Below are positions 56,200 to 64,000 of a stretch of 64,000 bases of DNA, one piece after another. This stretch comes from Colias croceus (lineage: Eukaryota; Arthropoda; Insecta; Lepidoptera; Pieridae). Under the pieces are notes generated by a model. It searched no databases, was not told the origin of the DNA, and worked only from the letters and a program-made list of their open reading frames with translations. The DNA lies in assembly GCF_905220415.1 (NCBI RefSeq), contig NC_059537.1, positions 682,001 to 746,000 on the forward strand. The letters run 5' to 3'. The position numbers were made by a program, and so were the translations under genes. How positions within the stretch are numbered: the first letter of the stretch is position 1; each line of letters begins with the position of its first letter.

Positions 56200-59100
56200 A
56201 TGAATGGACAAAGTGCATTTATTATTAATGAAGAAAGTCACGAAAAAATAGTGACAGAAAATGAGTGAGTACTCTAATGCAGTATTAATTTTGAATTGAA
56301 AATATAATACTGCTATAAAGATAACCTAAATTTTTGATCATAAAATGAGCGATATTAAAAGTAGCTCTCTTGGTAAAACTGTACATTATAGGGCGTGGAG
56401 TTGAGAGTCGACAATTTTTTTGTGGTTAGGTTATTGACAAAACAATAAATATATTATGCGTAACAAAAACAAGATGGAGTAACTTTCTATAGTAATTTTA
56501 CGATTTTCAAAAATTCGTAACTCAAAAACTAAAAGTTTCCTTGGTGTGAAATTTCAGATTTAGGTTCCATAGGATAATAGCTAACCATAAAAAAAATTAC
56601 AACTCTCAACTCTACGCCCTATAATGTAGGTACAGTTTAGCCGCTCTCTTTTAAACAGACAAACACACACATGCTATGCGTATAGTTAATATAATATAAT
56701 CTTTATTTATTTTTTCCTTTTACAATACATATTATACATACAGGCAACATATACAAGGTGTAGAAAGCAGCTTTCTACACCTTGTATATGTTGCCTGTAT
56801 GTATAATATGTATTGTAAAAGGAAGAAATAAATAAAGATAAAGATTATAGTTCAAATTCTCAATTTAGATTCTCAGTAGGTATGTACGTATACATATAGT
56901 ATATAATATTAATAAATTCATTCTTCATCTACACTAATATTATTATGAGGAAAAATTTGTTTGTTTGATTGTAATGAATAGGCTCATAAACTACTGGACT
57001 GATTTTAATGAAATTTGGCACAGACAATCTTTAAACCCCGAGAAAGAACATAAGCTATTTGCTTTTGCTTTCCTATAAAGACTCGCGCTTTCAATGTGGC
57101 GTCGTTGAAAAATCCATAACACGTGATTCAATTTTGCTTTATTGTTGAAATTATACACAAATTTTCATCAATGTATCAGTACAATATTAAAATTTTACCA
57201 AAATATTAGGTTAAAATCATCAACAATCACCTTAAAACTTTGCTTAGAACTGAGCGCCGCGGAGTCATGATGAGAACTACGGTACGGTAGGGGTAGCCCA
57301 TAAATTCCCTACAAATTAGTGTAAAAATAATGTCTTCAGTAGATATCGTTCTTGTTTTTTATAAATTCAAGTCGTTTTGTGATGAAAAATTTCATATAGA
57401 CCGAATAAAATAGCATTATTGCAAGAGAGACTACCAAGCAATACAGAAATTTGAGGTAGGTATTTAAAAACGGCAATAAAAAAAAATTTAGACGTGATAC
57501 AAAAAAACTGAAATCAGATCTAGATTGAAGATTCAGCATGTTAAGATCTCCATGTTTATCATATTTTTATTCAAAGGAGGATTTCTTTGCAGACCAGTGT
57601 AATCACTTCTTAATATTGTTTTTGTATAAATGAATATTGTTTTGGTGTGTCATTCTCATTACACTTTATACCTAAGCCTAAGAGCCAGCGCGCACGAGCA
57701 ACTTTGTCTCCGCAACTATTTTGTATCTCCCATCGATTTGTATGGGGAGTTGCGTCGCTACGTGCGCGCACTTTCATACTAGCCCATAGGTGGGAGAGAC
57801 AAAATAGTTGCGGAGACAAAATAGTTGCGGAGACAAAGTTGCTCGTGCGCGCTAGCTCTAATTATTTATACCTAGATATTTTCGTTTTATAGAGAAGAGA
57901 AGCGTAAAGAGCGAAAAAGAGAAAAAACTAATGCACGTCAAAGGGCATATTATTATCGTCAGAAATATTTGAAGAAAAATGAAGAAATAATAAAAAAAGT
58001 ACCAAAATCAAATGCTGAACGTCAAAGGAAATTTCGTCAACATAATGCACAAAAATCTTACATGGATAATATGTAAGTTGATTTAATAATAATATTTTTA
58101 ATTAATTTATTTAAAAACAAATCTTAATATAATATAATATGTTAACGGAAATGTATGTAATCCGTCATTTTTTTTTTATGGTAGAAGAAGGCAAACGAGC
58201 CGACGCGACGCCTTGCCTGATGGTAAGCGTGCGCCGTCCATAGATTACCGTAACTGGGTTACGGGTGTTGCCTACTGGTAAGGGATTTGGAAGGAGTTAG
58301 GTAGAAGGGGCGAGGATGGGAGGGAATGAGGATAGGGAAAGAGAGGATGGGTAGGGGATGGGAAGGGATGTGGGCCAAAGGGGTGTATACAATTCCTAGG
58401 AAATGTACCTATGTCATTCCTAAAATCGCACGGAAATGTGTGAAATAAATTATTTTATACACATTGCCTAGGATATCTATACATTTCCCAAATAGCAATC
58501 GGAAATGTAAAACATCTAAGATATTGGAAGGTACGCGGGTCGATGGGGGGAGGGCCGAAAATTCGTAATCAGAATTTTTGGTTTGGATAAGGGTGTGGGT
58601 TAGGTTAGGTTCGTGTTTTTTAAAACTTGATAGAAATACGATATACGTCGGCTCACGACCGTCTTTTTGTAGAATTTTGGAAAAAGACGAATTTCGGCAA
58701 ATTACAAAATGCCGGCCGTTTGTAATACGGCGGATTAAACAATCCGACTGGGACGTGTACAAGGGGACAGCGGGACGAGGGGACTGATTACTAACCAAAT
58801 GAAAATTTGATTTGATTGAATATAAGTTGATTTAAGAAATGTTAATTAGTAAGATAATGACTTACTTGACTGAAGGTCCTATAGCCCCTATGTGGGGCAG
58901 ACTACAGTAGCTGTAGATAATAATAAATCATTAGTCAGCTACTAAACCACTTTGTCAGAGTTTAAAATATTTCAGCAAGATGCTCGAAGTTTGAGTGTGA
59001 GGTTTTTTATATGTTCGACACCTAATAATAATAATTAATTTGTAGCGCCCTATACGCAATACGCATCATCAACTCCCATTCCCCTTAACTAAAGCATAAT

Positions 59101-60112
59101 TTCGGCTCAGTGAACAAACCAATAATCTTGTAATATGTTTATTGTAAAGTGTATAGGTATACTCTGTACATATTACATATTATTATAACTTTGTAACTTA
59201 TCTCAAATAAATCTTTTAAATTTCAGGTCTACAAAGGAGTTTGTAGAATATTGCAGGAAGCGACATCCATCAACAACGTGGAATTACTTTCTAAAATCCA
59301 GCGACCAACAGTCTGCTAAGTGCAAGATATGTTCTCGAGTTATAAAAACCACCGGATCATCCACTAGTGGGTTACATGCACATTTGCGGTCGAGACATAA
59401 GATCAAATTGGAATTTGCTGAAAAATGTTCTGGAAAGACCTCGTCACGAGTGCAGAGTGAAGAACATACGACTCTAGATACAAATTTAGTAATAGTTAAA
59501 CAAGAACCAATTACTGTCGAGATCTCGTTTGAAGGTGGAAAGGCCTCGTCACGAGTCCAGAGTGAAGAACATACGACTATAGATACAAATTTAGTAATAG
59601 TTAAGCAAGAACCAATTACTGCCGAGAACTCGTTTGAAGGTGGAAAGGCCTCGTCACGAGTCCAGAGTGAAGAACATACGACTATAGATACAAATTTAGT
59701 AATAGTTAAGCAAGAACCAATTACTGCCGAGAACTCGTTTGAAGGTGGAAAGGCCTCGTCACGAGTCCAGAGTGAAGAACATACGACTATAGATACAAAT
59801 TTAGTAATAGTTAAGCAAGAACCAATTACTGCCGAGATCTCGTTTGAACGTGGAAAGGCCTCGTCACGAGTCCAGAGTGAAGAACATACGACTATAGATA
59901 CAAATTTAGTAATAGTTAAGCAAGAACCAATTACTGCCGAGGACTCGTTTGAAGGTGGAAAGGCCTCGTCACGAGTCCAGAGTGAAGAACATACGACTAT
60001 AGATACAAATTTAGTAATAGTTAAGCAAGAACCAATTACTGCCGAGATCTCGTTTGAAGGTGAAGTACAAAACGATGAATATATTTATGATAGCATATTG
60101 CAAAGCAAATAA
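56200..60112 (+). CDS. BED zinc-finger protein with six VKQEP repeats
   Basis: Exons 56200-56264, 57893-58072 and 59227-60112, GT-AG and in frame, give 376 residues. Residues 1-81 are highly charged, with a basic stretch (KRKERKREKTNARQRAYYY). A BED finger follows: W100, F103, C114-x2-C117, H134-x4-H139, a DNA-binding module of transposase origin. Residues about 152-360 are six copies of a 35-residue repeat (105 bp) of the form KASSRVQSEEHTTIDTNLV followed by IVKQEPITAE. Each has a psi-K-x-E SUMOylation motif (K173, K208, K243, K278, K313, K348) beside a hydrophobic LVIV. The frame stops at 60112, but an hAT-type segment continues in the next frame, so the gene is either C-terminally truncated or frameshifted. 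No function is assigned. Confidence 0.75.
56697..56848. repeat. Near-perfect palindrome of about 150 bp in the BED gene's intron 1
   Basis: AAGGTGTAGAAAGC meets AGCTTTCTACACCTT with a one-base centre. The arms run out through CATACAGGCAACATATAC to AATCTTTATTTAT. There is no spacer. Confidence 0.85.
56928..57075 (+). repeat. Interspersed repeat fragment
   Basis: CTACACTAATATTATTATGA and ATAAACTACTGGACTGATTT followed by AAATTTGGCACAGACAATC; diverged member of the SINE/LINE-tail group. Confidence 0.5.
57682..57858. mobile_element. 177-bp PIF/Harbinger-like MITE in the BED gene's intron 1
   Basis: Inverse-orientation copy of 24972-25131, flanked by TAA on both sides (57679-57681, 57859-57861). 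It carries an internal tandem doubling of CAAAATAGTTGCGGAGA. It ends 34 bases before exon 2 of the host gene. Confidence 0.75.
58163..58400 (+). repeat. Interspersed repeat (GCCTTGCCTGATGGTAAGCG type)
   Basis: GAGCCGACGCGACGCCTTGC and TGATGGTAAGCGTGCGCCGT with a following G-rich, GGATGGG-repetitive stretch. This motif is familiar from lepidopteran retroelement tails. Confidence 0.5.
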
Positions 60113-60420
60113 AACAAGAAGGTGATCATTCTGAATCTGAATCAATGAAGTTACTTATTGCAAGAATGGCAGCGCTGGATGGAATTTCTTTGAGCAATTT
60201 TTGTACGTCGTTGGATTTGCGTTGCCTTTTTGCTAATGTAGGATTTGAGCTGCCAACTTCAGTTGCAGAAGTTATAAACATATTGACCGCAAAAGGTGAT
60301 ATTATAAAGGCTGAATTGGAGGAAAAATTCGAGTATTACAAATATGATAATTACAAATTTTGTTTAAGTTTTCAACAATATCAGACGTCATGCCAATTGA
60401 ATTTGACGAATTTCTAAAAA
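60113..60420 (+). pseudogene. Frameshifted hAT-transposase N-terminal segment
   Basis: In the frame of ATG 60145, readable from about 60106 as QIKQEGDHSESESMKLL, this encodes ARMAALDGISLSNFCTS and LFANVGFELPTSVAEVINI, then KYDNYKFCLSF. That is the typical segment of BED/hAT proteins just before the conserved DEWTS catalytic stretch, which is absent here. One base shift near 60100 separates it from the BED frame, and its stop is at 60415-60417. A MITE piece begins six bases later. The IKQEG start resembles the VKQEP repeat. Confidence 0.6.
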
Positions 60421-60425
60421 AAGTA

Positions 60426-60554
60426 CAGTACTCCCAAACTGATAATGCGCATAGAAAAATTCGTCACTGTTCAGCAACTGTAATATTCCCCGAGCCTCCG
60501 AAGACGATATGTACGTAATATAGAGTGGTTAAATGTATTTTCTTCGTGCATAGT
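60426..60554. mobile_element. Truncated copy of the TA-flanked MITE of TPP2 intron 23
   Basis: CAGTACTCCCAAACTGATAA through ATGCGCATAGAAA to TATTTTCTTCGTGCAT matches the complement of the right half of 41394-41612. The other end is missing. Confidence 0.65.
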
Positions 60555-61017
60555 TTATTAGAATTATGAGTTTTATTGTGATTTTATGGTAAAAGAGATA
60601 AGTAACGAAATTTGTTAATTTGAATATTCATGCATTCGTGCATTGTTGTATGTAAGTAGTTAGGTATATTGGAAATCAATAATAGTCTAGGGCCTCTCAA
60701 ATAATATAGGGCTATTAAATATTATAAGAGGCTGCATTTATTGCAAGCTGTTTTTGGCTCTTGCTGAAAATTGGAATAGTGCTTGTAAGCCAAATAAAAC
60801 ATATTCTGCTTTTGCCATTAACAATATCAATAAATATTCAATCTAAAAATTCCAAATTTTTAGTCATGTACATAATATAGGCAGTAGCATTTTTATAGCA
60901 CTTCTTAGACAACAGGTGTTACGATGTTATCTGTTGCACAGATAATAATAATATAATACCAACGACGTAAATCTCGTCTTTACTTCTATCGTAGTATATT
61001 ATTATTAGTCTGTGCTA

Positions 61018-61235
61018 ATATTATAAAGAGGAAAGGTTTGTATGTATGTATGGTTTTCACGCATAAACTACTGAACTGATTATAATGAAATTTAGCACAC
61101 ATATAGAGGGTAACTTGGATTAACACATAGGATAGGTTTTATCCCGGAAATCCCACGGGAACGGGAACTATGCGGGTTTTCCTTTGAAAATTTTTTAATA
61201 TGTACCATGGGGGAAGCAGGAGCGGATTGTGACTC
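61018..61235 (+). repeat. Interspersed SINE/LINE-tail repeat
   Basis: TAATATTATAAAGAGGAAAG to GGAAATCCCACGGGAACGGG and a worn tail; 6087-6301 family. Confidence 0.65.
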
Positions 61236-61269
61236 ATGTTTAAATGTTGTTTTTTAGAAAGCCATGCTA

Positions 61270-61625
61270 TTATCTAGCTTTACACTATAAAAACTACGTC
61301 ATTTGTAATTTTGGCAGAGAAACAGTTAAATATGAATCTTCGCAGTATAAAGACAAATTTGAAAAAGCGCCATCTATGAACTGTTATAAAAATCAAACAC
61401 ACGTTAACTATTGGAAATTATTAATAATAATCAAATGACGCATATATACATGTTGTTTGACAATATCTAGATTGACACTATAAAAATTATGCCATTATAG
61501 TATGTAACTTGGGAAGAGAAACATAAGTTGTATAATGTTAATTTTGTAACAGCGCCATCTATGAGATTTCATTAAAATCAAATAAATATGTACACATTAA
61601 CACTTATTGGAAAATGATAATCCCA
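61270..61625 (+). repeat. Two-copy tandem repeat with GCGCCATCTATGA
   Basis: Units of roughly 190-200 bp share ACACTATAAAAA(C/T)TA, GCAGAGAAACA-like text, AGCGCCATCTATGA, then AAAATCAAA and TTAAC(A)CT(A)TTGGAAA. Diverged by perhaps a quarter. Confidence 0.55.
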
Positions 61626-61767
61626 CCAAAAACATTTTCATGTAAAATGTTGCCTAGACGAGCCCATATGACTCGCACTGTCAAAAAGTTATCAGATCTC
61701 ATGTAGAGCCAAGCTTCTAACACTACACGCCCTAACTCTACAAGGCCTAACTTCACAAACTCTACAC

Positions 61768-61906
61768 CTTAGTCAAAATATGTGGCTTGGCCATTTCGCT
61801 ACATTCACATCGGCGTAAGATGAAAAATTAATTCACTGTTCATTACTTTTGTGTTGTACAATAGTTCTTGTAGTAACGAACGGCCAAGCCACATATTTTG
61901 ACTAAG
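61768..61906. mobile_element. 139-bp MITE
   Basis: CTTAGTCAAAATATGTGGCT and its complement AGCCACATATTTTGACTAAG bound an AT-rich core. Target duplication not clear. Confidence 0.65.
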
Positions 61907-62480
61907 AGCTCTAGCGTCATCAAAATTTAATTTAAAATTACAGGTCTCATACAAACTCCCATCCCCTAGTTTAAGGGGTTGGGGGATGAAAGTTACAAGT
62001 TTTATAATTTTTTTGTTGTTTGTGTGCTAATACTAGCTTACATACAAAATTCCAGCTTTCTAGGAGATTAGGAAATACCTTAAGAATTTTGATGATCATC
62101 AGTGAGTCAGTGACGAAATTAGCGTTTTTTAGATATAAATAAAATCTGAAGTATAAAGGTACAAGGGTTAAATATTTGAAACAATGTCCCCGAATTTTAT
62201 TGTTTAGAGTTGTAAAATAGGTAGAGGGTAGTGACTTTTCATAACAAACTGCTTTTCTTTTCCAACTAAAATGCGTAGTTTTTGTGAAAATCGAAAATGA
62301 AAATAATTTTTTTAAGGTTATTTTTGTACTAAAAACGACACTTTTATACCATTGTCGTATCAAAACTTCTAATAATCTCGCACACAGGCAATATTTTTAA
62401 ATAGATTGCCGGATTATTAATTTATATATATAACAATTTCTAAAATTATATTAACTACCTGAAAAGGTATACGGTAAACG
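61907..62480. other. Repeat-like intergenic stretch
   Basis: It holds a 130-codon minus-strand open frame (61971-62363) whose DNA (GATGATCATCAGTGAGTCAG, GGTTAAATATTTGAAACAAT) looks like a dispersed repeat rather than a gene. No family match is visible in its translation. Confidence 0.35.
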
Positions 62481-62807
62481 CACCAGTCATGGTCACTTTA
62501 ATGTTGTTAAATTTTATTTTCCGAAATATAATTATCTGATTAAAACCATATATGTTTCAAAACTGTTGATATTGATTAAGGCAGGATTCCTATAAACACG
62601 AAAGCTTATAAATAGGTCTTGTCTTTAATAGCAAAGTCAAAAAATGAATTTGAAAAGTTGATGTAGACAGTACCAATGATGGACAGCCAAAAACCCAATG
62701 TTGACCCACCATTTATGGTCTGCTCCTATTATGGCCAGCATCAATTATGGTCACTAGGCTTATCAATAATGTGTGTTATTCATGATAAAAGAAACAAGAG
62801 ATTTGTT

Positions 62808-63190
62808 TTATGGATGTCTGCTTAAAAATAAATCGAACTATTTCCTTCCGGGTCTGTCATTTGTAATATTCTTATTAGCAGATTTTATAATAAGTTGAAC
62901 TGAATCTAATAGTTGTTCCTTTCCTAGCGGGCAATGTCGCTCTGCCATTGCAAACAACCACTCTTTCAATATGACTTCCACATTCGTAGAAAGAATTGTA
63001 GGAGGACCCATATGACAGACAGCAGGACTCTTTCCCGTGACTTTGTTCCTTAAAGTCATTCTCGGTACACCATATTTCTGAGCAGCTGCTGAATAACTAT
63101 ATCCTTTTCTGACAGCTTCCATCGCAATTCGCAAGGCCCATTTGATGGGGCATGTAGTCTTTCTTTGGTGCCATTGTTGTCTTATGAAAC
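62808..63190 (-). pseudogene. pogo/Tigger-type transposase N-terminal fragment
   Basis: A pipsqueak-type helix-turn-helix reads QRKTTCPIKWALRIAMEAV then AAAQKYGVPRMTLRNKVTGK, followed by a CENP-B-like region ending NITNDRPGRK. The next codon is TAG (62838-62840). The frame then reads FDLFLSRHP, so the expected GR-x-W has lost its tryptophan to a stop. A second stop follows RHP. No DDE catalytic domain is present. ATGGTCA-type inverted strings near 62485 and 63340 may be the element's ends. Confidence 0.75.
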
Positions 63191-63394
63191 AACGAAACCA
63201 AATAAATTCTTATTCCTAATTGATAAATTTGGCAAAAATAAGGATAAATAGTTCAATAAAAAAGCACGCTCCTACTCCTATAAAATATAAACATAACGGT
63301 TTGTAATTCAACATCCAGTCATGGTCACCCCAATAATGGTCACTATTGACCATTACTGGACCATTATTTACAAACGAAATAACGATGAAATTAA

Positions 63395-64000
63395 CACTTT
63401 GACAGCGGATCACGTCCGACGTACGTGGCGCTTATTTTATGCTAATTAGCCGCATACATAATGAGCGTACCATTCTGGGCGCGCCGGCACTTTTTGACCA
63501 TTTTGTTAGTTTCATAGAAAAAAAACTATAATAGTTGCGGCCGTGATTTTTTTTTCATTGTATTGAAGATATTTTATATTATTATATAAAATAATAAAAA
63601 CATGTGTAATTGTATTTTTTTTATTATAAAATCAACTTAGAATGAAGCACGTTTTCAAAAAAAAAAAAAACTCTAACATCAACATTTTTCGAATTTTATG
63701 ACGTGTAGTCTTTCCTGGTGTGGTATTTTTTGAAGCACAGGTCATAACACAAGGGCACGTTGCAATCTGGGCAGTAAGACTAGACCTGTTCTTCTAATCC
63801 TTGACCGCCCCCTTGTCCTTATCGGTGCTTGGTATGTCTTCTGGTATGTTCCTGCTCGGGTATGTCCTCATCACTAACTTCTAATTGTTCTTGACCGGCT
63901 CTAAACTCGTCTATTGCCTCTGAAAAACAAAACATGTAGGTACTTATTCAAAACCAAAAGCAATTACGATCTTTCAAAAATACAAGTAAATCAATAGCTT
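63395..64000 (-). pseudogene. piggyBac-like element end, runs off the window
   Basis: On the minus strand, 63785-63696 reads YCPDCNVPLCYDLCFKKYHT followed by a stop, the cysteine-rich C-terminal finger of piggyBac-type transposases. A TAG lies in the same frame just upstream, so this copy is broken or spliced. An acceptor-like TTTTTCAG at about 63920 precedes an acidic frame (EDIPEQEHT). Beyond the stop, TTAA at 63391-63394 is followed by CACTTTGACAGCGGATCACG, a plausible element terminus. The rest lies outside the window. Confidence 0.55.

Noticed and set aside
61971..62363. 130-codon minus-strand frame
   Set aside because: No family features. The underlying DNA resembles a dispersed repeat, and such a length can arise by chance in AT-rich DNA.

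Overview
This is a eukaryotic, insect window, most likely from a butterfly or moth (Lepidoptera). The reasons are split GT-AG genes in an AT-rich background, intact animal orthologues, and many copies of short interspersed tails (ends such as GCGGGCGAAGCCGCGGGC and TCTACAGATTTATTATATG) of the kind that litter lepidopteran genomes. No prokaryotic, viral or CRISPR feature was seen. The species call is inference; the gene calls come from my own translation and splicing of the sequence.

Layout. 1-8.9 kb: a small secreted alpha-crystallin-like protein (886-1281), then repeats, including a 1.23-kb non-autonomous DNA transposon with ordered subterminal repeats. 8.97-15.4 kb: an 11-exon sulfite oxidase gene. 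18.7-20.9 kb: two single-exon genes tail to tail, a gamma-butyrobetaine dioxygenase-like enzyme (+) and MAD2L2/REV7 (-). 20.9-24.3 kb: a repeat field with several terminal-inverted-repeat elements. 24.35-26.0 kb: NDUFA1 (complex I MWFE subunit, -), with a second, diverged copy of its first exon. 25.6-43.5 kb: a complete tripeptidyl-peptidase II gene (+, 24 core exons plus a probable upstream exon encoding a mitochondrial-type leader). 43.5-49.9 kb: its 3' region and repeats. 49.96-55.6 kb: an intact six-exon THAP9-like P-element-type transposase gene (-). 56.2-60.4 kb: a BED-finger gene with six repeats that each hold a SUMOylation-type VKQE site, followed by a frameshifted hAT remnant. 60.4-64.0 kb: MITE pieces, a broken pogo-type fragment and a piggyBac-like end.

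SUOX, NDUFA1 and the putative long TPP2 form would act in mitochondria; there is no sign of an operon-like system. TPP2 and NDUFA1 lie head to head with interlocked 5' ends. The most unusual signal is a recurrent structural one. Several very GC-rich exons (TPP2 exons 9, 12, 15 and 21; SUOX exon 8) have copies of their own 3' end in the following intron. At TPP2 exons 12, 15 and 21 the copied unit includes the splice donor, with 10 donor copies at exon 15 and 22 at exon 21.
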